Shown here in pieces: positions 26,073-34,513 of a stretch of DNA of 36,585 bases. A model generated the notes under the pieces. The model saw only the letters and a list, made by a program, of their open reading frames with translations, did no database searches and had not been told where the DNA came from. A program made the position numbers and the translations under genes. This stretch comes from Alphaproteobacteria bacterium (GTDB lineage Bacteria > Pseudomonadota > Alphaproteobacteria > SHVR01). Within the stretch, counting starts at the first letter, position 1. Each line of letters starts with the position of its first letter. The stretch lies in NCBI GenBank assembly GCA_009694185.1, contig SHVR01000027.1, positions 1-36,585 of the forward strand, written 5' to 3'.

Positions 26073-26834
26073 TCATTCCCCGCCGAAGCGGGGTGTGCGT
26101 TTCTCCAGGCGGGCCTGGATGCCTTCCTTGGCGTCGGCGCTTCGCCGCGCGGCCTCGACCAGCGCCTCCACGTCGCCATGGGGGATGCCGTCTCGATAGC
26201 GCATCTGGCGCACCAGCATGGCCTTGATGGCGCGAAGGCTGAGCGGCGCGTTGGCGGCGAGGCGCTCGATGAGGGATGTCGCCGCCGCCTGGAGGCCGGA
26301 GGGGGGCGCGATCCGGGCAATCAGGCCGAGGGCGTGCATGCGCTCGGCCGATATGGGATCGCCCAGCAGCAGCACCTCGCGGCTCGCGACCGGCCCCGCC
26401 ACCTCGATCATCTTCTTGGCAAGAAACCAGGTGGGGGCGAGGCCGATTTGCGCGAGCGACATGCCAAACTTGGCGGTCGTTGCCGCCACCACGAAATCGG
26501 CGTGCAGCGCCAGCTCGTTGCCGCCGGCGATGGCATCGCCTTGCACGACGGCCACCACCGGCAGCGGATAATGCTCGATGGCATCGAGCACGATCTCGAT
26601 CGGGCTCTCGCCATGACCGGCGGGTTTTTCCAGGCGCTCGCGCAGGTCGATGCCGGCGCAGAAGACCGGCCCCTCGGCGCGAATGACCGCCACCCGCTCG
26701 GCCCGATCCGGGGCCGCGTGGAAGGCGGCGTAGAGGCCGTCGAGCATTTCAGTATTGAGGGCGTTGCGTTTCTCGGGCCGGGCCAGGGTCACGGTACGCA
26801 CCGACCCGCTCTGCTCCACCTTGATGACCGGCAC
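26073..26834 (-). CDS. Enoyl-CoA hydratase/isomerase family protein
   Basis: The 253-aa crotonase-fold protein begins with a GTG at 26834, preceded by AGGGGAA. It has VTLARPEKRNALNTEMLDGL, the oxyanion-hole segments FCAGIDLRERL and AIAGGNELALHADFVVA, and the AKFGMSLAQIGLAPTW loop. It should hydrate or isomerise an enoyl-CoA. The second active-site Glu position is not clearly present in AQIGLAPTW, so the exact reaction is open. It is the first gene of the leftward acyl-CoA unit; an IS remnant lies ~140 bases upstream. Confidence 0.92.
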   Translation of the reverse strand: MPVIKVEQSGSVRTVTLARPEKRNALNTEMLDGLYAAFHAAPDRAERVAVIRAEGPVFCAGIDLRERLEKPAGHGESPIEIVLDAIEHYPLPVVAVVQGDAIAGGNELALHADFVVAATTAKFGMSLAQIGLAPTWFLAKKMIEVAGPVASREVLLLGDPISAERMHALGLIARIAPPSGLQAAATSLIERLAANAPLSLRAIKAMLVRQMRYRDGIPHGDVEALVEAARRSADAKEGIQARLEKRTPRFGGE

Positions 26835-26973
26835 GGCTGTTCCCCTATTCTGGCTGGCCCGCCGCCGACTTTAACAAGTCTCGCGGCGCCCGGTCATCCA
26901 TCGCGATCGGTGGTGGTTAGCGCGCCGTTCGGCGTTGGCGGAAAGGGGACCAGGCCGGCAATCAACCTTGCAC

Positions 26974-27090
26974 TGAACCGCGCCGGGTTTGCCGGAGGCT
27001 GTTTAGTTTGAGTCATGCCACCATAGCGAAGGCTTCGATTTGCGCATAGTAGGCGGCTTCGGCCTCGGCGGGCGGGATGTTGAGCCAGGC
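26974..27090 (-). mobile_element. IS3-family end remnant, inverted relative to the one at 1-147
   Basis: On the minus strand, the last ~23 codons of an IS3-type transposase are recognisable (LNIPPAEAEAAYYAQIEAFAMVA, stop at 27013-27015). They are followed by the same non-coding end as at 109-147, finishing at 26974 with TGAACCGCGCCGGG read inward. Across the ~41-base tail the two ends differ at only two positions, but the coding parts differ more, so these are related but separate copies. Upstream of about 27085 no transposase sequence is seen. The element is therefore a truncated relic. Confidence 0.82.
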
Positions 27091-27515
27091 TGCGCCACCA
27101 CACGCGCCGACCGACAGGAGAACTGCGTCCGGTGACCCACTGAACGGGCCAAGATGCCAGCTTCCGACGGCGCAATCGTGGATTGGGAGTAGGCCGAGAT
27201 GGACCAGGGCGAAATACGTCGCTCTCAGGATTCTGGGTTGTCTGCAGTGGCGCTATCCTTCCGCCTCGGTGGCCGGATCGAACGGTCATCTGGGGAATCT
27301 CGAGTAATACTTGATGATGACGGTTTTAGCGAAATCTATCCGGGACCTGATCCGCTTCCGCCAAAGCCAGTCCGGAAAGTCCTGGCGATCAGTGTGTCAT
27401 GCTACCGCGTTTGGCTTCAGCGTGGGGAACCGCCCCAAGCGCGCTCATTGTCGCTTTTGGTGGCCGCCAAAGCGTGTCCGAGGTTAAATGGCGGTCGCTT
27501 CACGGGAGGGACGGG
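27091..27515. other. Non-coding or decayed gap
   Basis: No gene can be supported here. The longest small frame with an ATG is 27314-27487 on the plus strand (57 aa, basic, no recognisable motif and no ribosome site). Some other frames are open but look like noise. The stretch probably contains the promoter of the flavin oxidoreductase gene and debris of the truncated IS. The 27140-27400 part has mixed codon usage and is less GC-biased than the neighbours. Confidence 0.4.
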
Positions 27516-28519
27516 ATGAGCAGAATCGGCATCGCTATTTCGGGTGGCCCCAACCCGGCCGAGATCGTCGACCTCGTGGTCTTGGCCGAGAGTCTTGGCT
27601 ATGGTCGGCCTGGGTCGCCGAAGGCCATGGCGGCGACCAGTTCGCGATCCTGGCGGCTTGTGCCATGCGCACCTCGCGCATCCGGCTCGGCACCAGCATC
27701 AGCAGCGTCTTCGTCCGCACCGCGCCCACCATCGCGATGGCAGCCTCGTCGGTTGCCGACCTTTCCGGAGGGCGGTTCATCTTCGGGCTTGGGTCGAGCC
27801 ACAAGGTGCAGGTCGAGCCCGAGCACGGCGTGGCCTATGGCAAGCCGCTGACACGCACCCGTGAGACAGTCGCCATCGTCCGCGCACTGCTCCGCGAAGG
27901 CCATGTAAGGTTCGTGGGCGAGACGATCCGTATCGAGAATTTCGATCTCTGGTACACGCCCCGGCACCGGGATGTGCCGGTCTATCTCTCGGCCGTGTTC
28001 GCAAAAGGGATTGCGCTCGCGGGCGAGATCGCCGACGGCATCATCCTGCTGAGCAGCAGGCTAGAAACGACGGCACGGGTTCACGCGCAACTGGCAGAGG
28101 CGGCGCGCCGGGTTGGACGGGACCCGGCCGGGATCGAAATCACGACATTGTTGCCAATATCGATTGGCGATACGCGCGCGGCTTCGCTCGCCGTGTTGCG
28201 GCCGGGGGTTGCCTTCTATACCGGGTTCTTCCCGCGCTACAATCGAATGATGGCCGAACATGGCTTTGTGGCCGAGGCGGCAGCGATCGCGGCGGCATGG
28301 GCGAAGGGCGACCGAGAGGCGGCCGAGCGGGCGGTGAGCGATGGGATGATCGAGGCGACCGCCATTGTGGTCACGCCCGAGCAATGCCGCGCCCGGCTCG
28401 AGGCCTACCGGCAATCCGGCGTCGACGTGCCGATCATCACACCCTTCGCCCGTGGCCCGGGCGCCAAGTCCCAGTTCGAGCTCGTGCTCCGCGCCTGTGC
28501 CCCGGCTCCATCGAGGTAA
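27516..28519 (+). pseudogene. LLM-class flavin-dependent oxidoreductase with a frameshift
   Basis: The ATG at 27516, after a strong GGGAGGG ribosome site, starts SRIGIAISGGPNPAEIVDLVVLAESLGY, the typical N-terminus of luciferase-like flavin oxidoreductases. About 28 codons in, near 27598-27606, the frame is lost. The continuation is found in the -1 frame: WSAWVAEGHGGDQFAILAACA, then TSRIRLGTSISSVFVRTAPTIAMAA and a normal C-terminus ending in FELVLRACAPAPSR at 28519. One base missing after GGCTA would explain it. A programmed shift is not suggested by a slippery sequence. These enzymes use FMN or F420 to oxidise small organic compounds. The gene is otherwise full length, so the damage is recent or a sequencing error. 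Confidence 0.82.
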
Positions 28520-28639
28520 CACCCGCCAATGCCCAAGCGCATCGGTATCGGCTCCATCGGGACTGTCAAGGACGCGCTCACGGTTGGCCGCACCGTGGCC
28601 GCAGAAAGGCCGGGGATCGTCGCGCCGGCGGCGACCGAG

Positions 28640-28878
28640 CCGGTCAAGCGCCGGAAGTGGCGACAGAAGAAAATGACACCGAACGCGATCCGCCGGCGAC
28701 GCATCCGCGCGCATAATAAGCGCGTGGCGGCTCTTGCGGCGTTATCTTCGATCGTGAGCGCGAGGGGATCATCCAGCACTCCGTCACCCTCGGCGAGTGA
28801 CACGCCGCGCTGCTTGAGATTTGCGGCATCCTTCTTCGGGTCGAAATTGATGGACACGAGCGGAATATATGCCGTCAT
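28640..28878 (-). pseudogene. BrnT-type toxin remnant
   Basis: From 28878 on the minus strand the product reads SINFDPKKDAANLKQRGVSLAEGDGVLDDPLALTIEDNA. This matches the start of BrnT ribonuclease toxins (FEWDPxKAxxNxxKHGVSFEEAxxVFxDPLA). The characteristic middle of the family (the GxxRxxxxG and VVxTxRG segments) is absent. Afterwards, short stretches in shifting frames (ADRVR, VIFFCRHFRR) look like decayed C-terminal BrnT. The normal BrnA antitoxin gene that follows brnT is not present downstream. I therefore read it as a degraded orphan remnant. The match rests on pattern recognition only. Confidence 0.55.
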
Positions 28879-28999
28879 ACATATATGCTAATAATCCAAA
28901 CCGGGCGGTGAGGAGCCAGGGCGCGGGGCAACAAGACTTACAAACGCGCCTGGGGGCTGCTTGCCTGGGGAGGAGGCGCCAGGCGACGGGCCGGGCGAC

Positions 29000-30736
29000 A
29001 TGGGGGAGGGGCCTTTGGCCGAGAACGCCGTCGATCCGATTACAATATCCGTGGTGCAGCATCGCCTGTTCGCCATCGTCGAGGAGATGGGCGAAGCCAT
29101 GTTGCGCACGGCCTATTCCCAGATCCTGAATTCGAGCCGGGATTTCTCGACCGCGATTTGCGACCTGGATGGCCGCCTCATCGCCCAGGCGGAGCATGTG
29201 CCCATTCATGTGGGTGCCTTGCCCTGGGCGGCCCGCTCGGTCAGCGAATTCTTCCAGGGCGACATTCACCCGGGCGACGTGTTCTTGCTCAACGATCCCT
29301 ATCATGGTGGCAACCATCTGCCGGACCTGACGGCGTTCGTGCCGGTATTCGAGGGCGCCCGGCCGCGCTACTGGTCGATCAACCGCGCCCATCAGAGCGA
29401 TATCGGCGGCGCCACCCATGGCGCATACAATGCCGGTGCCACCGACATCTGGCAGGAAGGCATCCGGGTTACGCCGCTCCGCCTCTACGAAAAGGGCGAG
29501 ATCAAGCGCGACGTGATGGCGATGCTGGCGGTCAATGTGCGGCATCCGCGCGACTTTCACGGCGATTTGCAGGCCATGATCGGCTCGGCCCGGATCGGCG
29601 AGCGGCGCATGCTGGCGCTTGCCGACGAGTTCGGCTGGACGGTGACCTTGGCCGCCATTGAGGCGGTGCTCGACGGCGCCGAACGCCAGACCCGCGCCGT
29701 GATCGCGACCTGGAAGGACGGGGTCTATAAGGGCGAAGCCTTCCTCGACGATGACGGGCACGGCATCGAGGACATCCATATCCGGGCGACGGTGACCAAG
29801 AAGGGCGGCAATCTGAAGATCGACCTCACGGATTCCCATCCCCAGGTAATCGGCTTCGTCAATTCCTCGCACCCCAATATGCAATCCGCGGTCGCGGTAG
29901 CATTGGCCTATCTGATCGACCCGCACACGCCGAAGAACGATGGCACGTTCCGCCCCCTCGAGGTGATCGCCAAGCCCGGCACCGTGGTCTGGGCCAATCC
30001 CGGCGCGCCGGTAACGCTCTGCACCAACCATTGCTCCCAGGAAATCATCGAGGCGATCGTCAAGGCGCTGGCGCCGGCCTGTCCGGACCGCGCCATGGCC
30101 GGCTGGGGTCGGCGGTTCCGCATCGCCATCCAAGGCACCGATCCCCGCACCGACAAGCCTTTCATCTGGCATTTCTTTCAGGCACGACCGGGCGGCGGTG
30201 CCTCGCCCGTGGACGACGGCTGGCCCGGCGGCGGCGAGTGGCAGGCGGCGGGCGGCATCAAGTTCGGCAGTCTCGAAGTAACCGAGGCGCGCTTTCCGCT
30301 GTTCTTCCGCCAGCATGAGTTCCGACCCGATTCCGGCGGCCAGGGTCGCTATCGGGGCGGGGTGGGCGGCATCGTCGAGATGATCGCCGAAGTGAAGGAG
30401 CCGGCCAGAGCCAACACGGCGGGCGACGGGGTGCGCCATGGCGCCTGCGGCATATTGGGCGGCAAGGACGGGGCGCCGCACCGCTACACGCTCTATTCGC
30501 GCGGCAGCCGCCCGCGGGCGATCAAGACCAAGGAAGTCGGCATCGTCGTCGAGCCGGGCGACCGTTTCGTGATGGAATCCGGCGGCGGTGGCGGCTGGGG
30601 TAATCCGCGCTTGCGCGTGGCCGACGCGGTAGCCGAAGACATGGCGAACGGCTTTATCACCCGCTCGGCCAAGGCAAGGAATACGGCGGTAAAGAAACCG
30701 GCGGCTAAGAAGCCCGTAACAAAACGGCGGGGCTGA
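29000..30736 (+). CDS. hyuB: Hydantoinase B / oxoprolinase-type subunit (second set)
   Basis: From the ATG at 29000 the product is 578 aa. A TTG at 29015 has a better-placed GGGGGAGG site and may be the real start. Family motifs include VQHRLFAIVEEMGEAMLRTAYSQILNSSRDFSTAICD, VFLLNDPYHGGNHLPDLTAFVPVF, INRAHQSDIGGATHGAYNAG and the late FRPDSGGQGRYRGGVGGIVE. It should pair with the HyuA-type subunit that follows 3 bases later, forming an ATP-dependent amidohydrolase or carboxylase. The C-terminus has an unusual Lys/Ala/Pro-rich tail (KKPAAKKPVTKRRG), absent from the first HyuB. The pair is in B-A order, the opposite of the first set. Confidence 0.9.
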   Translation: MGEGPLAENAVDPITISVVQHRLFAIVEEMGEAMLRTAYSQILNSSRDFSTAICDLDGRLIAQAEHVPIHVGALPWAARSVSEFFQGDIHPGDVFLLNDPYHGGNHLPDLTAFVPVFEGARPRYWSINRAHQSDIGGATHGAYNAGATDIWQEGIRVTPLRLYEKGEIKRDVMAMLAVNVRHPRDFHGDLQAMIGSARIGERRMLALADEFGWTVTLAAIEAVLDGAERQTRAVIATWKDGVYKGEAFLDDDGHGIEDIHIRATVTKKGGNLKIDLTDSHPQVIGFVNSSHPNMQSAVAVALAYLIDPHTPKNDGTFRPLEVIAKPGTVVWANPGAPVTLCTNHCSQEIIEAIVKALAPACPDRAMAGWGRRFRIAIQGTDPRTDKPFIWHFFQARPGGGASPVDDGWPGGGEWQAAGGIKFGSLEVTEARFPLFFRQHEFRPDSGGQGRYRGGVGGIVEMIAEVKEPARANTAGDGVRHGACGILGGKDGAPHRYTLYSRGSRPRAIKTKEVGIVVEPGDRFVMESGGGGGWGNPRLRVADAVAEDMANGFITRSAKARNTAVKKPAAKKPVTKRRG

Positions 30737-30739
30737 ACC

Positions 30740-32791
30740 ATGTATCGCATCGGCATCGACGTGGGCGGCACTTTCACCGACCTGGTCGCGGTCGACCCGG
30801 AGGGCCGGGCGACGCTCGCCAAATCGACCACCACGCCGGCCGATCCCGCGATCGGCGTACTGGAAGGCCTCAATCGGTTGGCGGAAGCGCTCGGATATGA
30901 TCGCCCGGGACTGCTGCGGGAGACCGAGCGCATTGTCCATGGCACCACGGTCGCGACCAACGCGCTTCTGGAGCGCAAGGGCGCCAAGGTGGGGCTGCTG
31001 ACGACGGCCGGCCATCGCGACGTGCTCGAGATGCGCGAGGGACTGAAGGACGACCGCTATAATCTCCGCATGCCGCCGCCGGTGCCGCTGGTGCCGCGTA
31101 TTCGTCGCCTCGGCGTCAAGGAGCGCGTGCGCGCCGACGGCCGAGTGGAGACGCCGCTCGATCCCAAGTCGCTCGATCGCGCCATCGCCCAGTTGGCCCG
31201 GCAAGGGGTCGATGCCGTGGCGGTCTGCTATTTTCACGCCTATCGCAACCCGCGCCACGAGAAGGCGACCGCGAGCGCGCTCAAGCGCGCCTTCAAGGGT
31301 GCCTATGTGTCGCTCTCGCACGAAGTCTATCCCCAGATCAAGGAATTCCAGCGCGTCTCGACCACGGTGGTCAACGCCTATGTGGGGCCGATCCTGGCGC
31401 GCTATCTGGGGCGTCTCCAGGATCGACTGAGGGAAGCGGGCTATGGCGGGCCGGTGCTGATCATCCAGTCCCATGGCGGCGTGGCGCCGATTGGGGAAGC
31501 GTCTCGCCTCGCCGCCGGCTCGGTCCTCTCGGGACCGGCGGGCGGCGTCGCCGGCAGCCGCTATGCCGCGCGCCTCCTGAACAGCCCCGATCTCATTCCC
31601 TTCGACATGGGGGGCACGTCGACCGACATCTGCCTGATCGTCGATGGCGAGCCGTCGCTCGCGGCCGACCGGGGCGTGGGCGGCAATCGCATCGCCCTCA
31701 ACAGCCTGGCGATCGAGAGCCTGGGCGCCGGCGGCGGCTCGATCGGCCGGGTCGACGCGGGCGGTATCTTACATGTGGGGCCCGAGAGCGCCGGCGCCGA
31801 GCCGGGGCCCGCCTGCTACGGCAAGGGTGGCACCGCAGCTACGGTGACCGATGCCAATCTGGTGCTGGGCTACCTCGATCCGGCCAATTTCCTCGGCGGT
31901 CGCACGACCCTCGACGCCGGGGCGGCGGAAGCGGCCCTCGACCGGCTGGCGGGCGATCTCGGCGTGACCCGGCTCGCGGCGGCCGAAGGCGTGCATCGCG
32001 TGGTCAACACCAATATGGCGGAGGGAATCCGCATCGTCTCGGTGCGCCGGGGCGTCGATCCAAGGCGCTTCGCGCTGCTGGCATTTGGGGGTGCCGCCGG
32101 CCTGCATGTGACCGACGTGGCGCGCCAGCTCGACCTCGGCCGTGTCGTGGTGCCGCGTGTCGCAGCCGTCCTCTCGGCCTGGGGGATGCTGGCGACGGAT
32201 TTGCGCTACGAAGTCTCGCGCACCCACATCGGCGACACCGGCCGGCTCAATGGCGCGACCGTGAAGAAGCTCTTTGCCGACATGGAGGCCGAGGGCCGAG
32301 CCCGCCTCCAGGCCTCGTTCGACGGACCGATCCGGGTGCAGCGGTCGGCCGAGATGCGCTATGGCGAGCAGGTCTTCGAGATCACGGTGCCGCTCGACGG
32401 AGTGGATTGGAGCGCCGCCGACCCGCTGCCGGCGATCGCGGGCGAATTCCATCGCCGCCATGAAGAACTCTACACCTATGCGCTCAAGGACCAGGACGCG
32501 GTCTTGGTCAATGCCCGCGTCGCCGTCATCGGCCTGTTGCCCGATCTGCCGCAAGAGCCGGCCTTGACGGTGCGCGAACCCGCCGGGCCGACGGCTGAGC
32601 GCCGGATCTATCTGGGTGGCTGGCTGACGGCGCCGGTCTATGATCTGGACAGGCTGGCGCCGGCCCAGGCGATCGCCGGACCGGCCATCATCGAATCCGC
32701 GATGACGACGGTGCTGCTCCGGCCCGGCAATCGGGCGGTGGTGACGCCGCATGGCTGGCTCGACATCAACGTGCCGTTACGCGGCGCCTGA
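30740..32791 (+). CDS. hyuA: Hydantoinase A / oxoprolinase-type ATPase subunit (second set)
   Basis: The 683-aa product has IGIDVGGTFTDLVAVD, IVHGTTVATNALLERKGAKVGLLT, LSGPAGGVAGSRYAARL, FDMGGTSTDICLIVDGEPS and LGAGGGSIGRVDAGG. These are the ATP-binding and family motifs of HyuA/OplA-type subunits. It shares the family pattern with the protein at 8309-10396 but diverges in the middle and C-terminal parts, so the two are not recent duplicates. It starts 3 bases after hyuB. Its stop lies 6 bases from the convergent helicase stop, inside a 14-base direct repeat. Confidence 0.93.
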   Translation: MYRIGIDVGGTFTDLVAVDPEGRATLAKSTTTPADPAIGVLEGLNRLAEALGYDRPGLLRETERIVHGTTVATNALLERKGAKVGLLTTAGHRDVLEMREGLKDDRYNLRMPPPVPLVPRIRRLGVKERVRADGRVETPLDPKSLDRAIAQLARQGVDAVAVCYFHAYRNPRHEKATASALKRAFKGAYVSLSHEVYPQIKEFQRVSTTVVNAYVGPILARYLGRLQDRLREAGYGGPVLIIQSHGGVAPIGEASRLAAGSVLSGPAGGVAGSRYAARLLNSPDLIPFDMGGTSTDICLIVDGEPSLAADRGVGGNRIALNSLAIESLGAGGGSIGRVDAGGILHVGPESAGAEPGPACYGKGGTAATVTDANLVLGYLDPANFLGGRTTLDAGAAEAALDRLAGDLGVTRLAAAEGVHRVVNTNMAEGIRIVSVRRGVDPRRFALLAFGGAAGLHVTDVARQLDLGRVVVPRVAAVLSAWGMLATDLRYEVSRTHIGDTGRLNGATVKKLFADMEAEGRARLQASFDGPIRVQRSAEMRYGEQVFEITVPLDGVDWSAADPLPAIAGEFHRRHEELYTYALKDQDAVLVNARVAVIGLLPDLPQEPALTVREPAGPTAERRIYLGGWLTAPVYDLDRLAPAQAIAGPAIIESAMTTVLLRPGNRAVVTPHGWLDINVPLRGA

Positions 32792-32807
32792 TCGCCGTTA
32801 CGCGGCG
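32773..32807. repeat. 14-bp direct repeat at the convergent hyuA/helicase junction
   Basis: GCCGTTACGCGGCG occurs at 32773-32786 and again at 32794-32807, a 21-base offset. One copy ends in the last codons of hyuA; the other supplies the last codons and TAA stop of the helicase gene. The six bases between the two stop codons are 32792-32797. It looks like a short local duplication. Confidence 0.85.
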
Positions 32808-34354
32808 TCGTGGGGGCGGCCGCGGCGGAGCAGGAAGGCGGGGACATGGTCGCCGAGACCGAGGGGCGACTCGTCCGATTGCTCATAGCGGGGCTGGCGG
32901 TTGCGCGGGCTGGGCTCGCTTGCGGCGGTCGGTCCATTGAGCCGGCGCTGAGCTTCGCCGTCGCCGCGAATGGGTGGTCCCGAGCTGGCGGGGGCCGGGG
33001 TGCTTGCCTGGGGTCGCTGCGGTTCCGATCGCCGCGGTTCCCGACGCCGGGGCGCGGGCGCTTGCGGCTCGGCCTGTCCGGGCATTGCCGTTTCCGGCTG
33101 GGTGTTATCAGCCTGTACTGCTTCCTGTCGCCGGGTCGTCTCGCGACGGGGCCGCCTTGTGGCACCCGACGCTGGGCGGGACGATCGGCCGCCGGCGCGG
33201 CGGCGGACGCGCTCGTCGTCGGCGTCTTCGGCCCCGAATTCGGGTGTCGGCGCCACCGGTATGTCGCGGCCGATCAAGCGCTGGATTCCGGCCAGCGCCT
33301 TGCCGTCATCTTCGGTAGCGATGGTGAAGGACTTGCCGGCGCGGCCCGCGCGCCCGGTGCGGCCGATGCGGTGGACATAGTCCTCGGCATGGTAGGGCAC
33401 ATCGAAATTAAAGATGTGCGAGACATGCACGATGTCGAGCCCGCGGGCGGCCACGTCGCTTGCGACCAGCAGCGGGATTTCCTCGTTCCGGAACGCTTCC
33501 AGGGTCGCGGTGCGCGTGTGCTGCGGCATGTCGCCATGCAGGGCCGCGGCGTGGAAGCCATGCCGTTTCAGCGAGGTCAACAGGGTGTCGACGTCACGCT
33601 TGCGGTTGCAGAAGATGATCGCGTTGGTGATCGGTTCCTGGCGGATGAGGGCGCGGAGCACGGCGCGCTTGTCCTCGGCGCGGACCGTGACGAGCGCCTG
33701 CTCGACCGTGGCCGCGGGCGAGGCGGGGGGGGCGACGCTGATTTCCGCCGGGTTGGTGAGGAAGGCGTCGGCGAGACGCTTGATCTCGGGCGGCATGGTG
33801 GCCGAGAAAAACAGGGTCTGGCGCTGGCGCGGCAGCCAACTGACGATCCGCTCCACATCGGGGATGAAGCCCATGTCGAGCATGCGATCGGACTCGTCGA
33901 TGACGAGGATGCGCACGTCCGACATGATGATCTTGCCGCGCTCATAGAGGTCGATCAGCCGCCCGGGGGTGGCGATCAGCACGTCGACGCCGCGATCGAG
34001 CGCGCGCTCCTGGTCGGTGAAGGTCTCGCCGCCGGTCAGCAGCACCTTTGTGAGCTTGTGATATTTGCCGTAATTATCGAAGCTCTTGGCCACCTGGGCG
34101 GCCAGTTCCCGGGTTGGCTCGATGATCAGCGAGCGCGGCATTCGGGCGCGCGCCCGGCCACGGGTCAGCATGTCGATCATCGGCAGCGTGAACGACGCGG
34201 TCTTGCCGGTGCCGGTCTGGGCGCAGCCCAACACGTCGCGTCCGGCGAGGACGACGGGAATAGCTTGCGTCTGGATGGGGGTGGCGTCGACATAGCCAGA
34301 GTCGGCCACGGCGCGCAGGACGTCTTCACTCAGTCCAAGTTCTTGGAAACTCAT
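32798..34354 (-). CDS. DEAD-box ATP-dependent RNA helicase (RhlE-like)
   Basis: The 518-aa protein has all core motifs in order. They are a Q motif near residues 3-30 (FQELGL...ATPIQTQAIP), motif I AQTGTGKT (45-52), PTRELAAQ, TPGRL, motif II DESD (153-156), SAT, the DVAARGLDI segment and HRIGRTGRAG. The second motif is DESD rather than DEAD. From about residue 385 the tail is disordered and rich in Arg, Pro, Gln and Ala, as in RhlE-type helicases that bind RNA. It unwinds RNA in ribosome assembly or mRNA decay. The ATG at 34354 is preceded by an AAGGAAAAG site. It is convergent with hyuA and divergent from the hydrolase gene. Confidence 0.95.
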   Translation of the reverse strand: MSFQELGLSEDVLRAVADSGYVDATPIQTQAIPVVLAGRDVLGCAQTGTGKTASFTLPMIDMLTRGRARARMPRSLIIEPTRELAAQVAKSFDNYGKYHKLTKVLLTGGETFTDQERALDRGVDVLIATPGRLIDLYERGKIIMSDVRILVIDESDRMLDMGFIPDVERIVSWLPRQRQTLFFSATMPPEIKRLADAFLTNPAEISVAPPASPAATVEQALVTVRAEDKRAVLRALIRQEPITNAIIFCNRKRDVDTLLTSLKRHGFHAAALHGDMPQHTRTATLEAFRNEEIPLLVASDVAARGLDIVHVSHIFNFDVPYHAEDYVHRIGRTGRAGRAGKSFTIATEDDGKALAGIQRLIGRDIPVAPTPEFGAEDADDERVRRRAGGRSSRPASGATRRPRRETTRRQEAVQADNTQPETAMPGQAEPQAPAPRRREPRRSEPQRPQASTPAPASSGPPIRGDGEAQRRLNGPTAASEPSPRNRQPRYEQSDESPLGLGDHVPAFLLRRGRPHDAA

Positions 34355-34513
34355 TCGATCTATTTACTTTTCCTTGGTTGGTAGCCGGCATTGTGCACCG
34401 GATGCGCAAGAATTGCGCTAAGCCAGTAGATGGCGCGCGCATATTAGGTTTTAAACGACCAATGTCAATATTTCCCGAAGATTTTCCCGAATAATCCATA
34501 ATAAACCCGTAAC

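Noticed and set aside
27314-27487. 57-aa basic small frame
   Set aside because: No ribosome binding site, no family match, and it lies in a decayed gap.
28529-28891. Plus-strand frame starting MPKRIGIGSIGTV, suggesting a dinucleotide-binding N-terminus
   Set aside because: Only ~10 residues resemble a Rossmann motif; the rest is basic and unlike any NAD-binding protein, and the opposite strand carries the better-supported BrnT remnant.
28784-31474. An 896-aa open frame on the minus strand, antisense to the second hyuB
   Set aside because: Same reason: a mirror of a real high-GC gene, with no recognisable motif.
32810-34384. A 524-aa plus-strand frame opposite the helicase gene
   Set aside because: The helicase on the other strand has every family motif; this frame has none.
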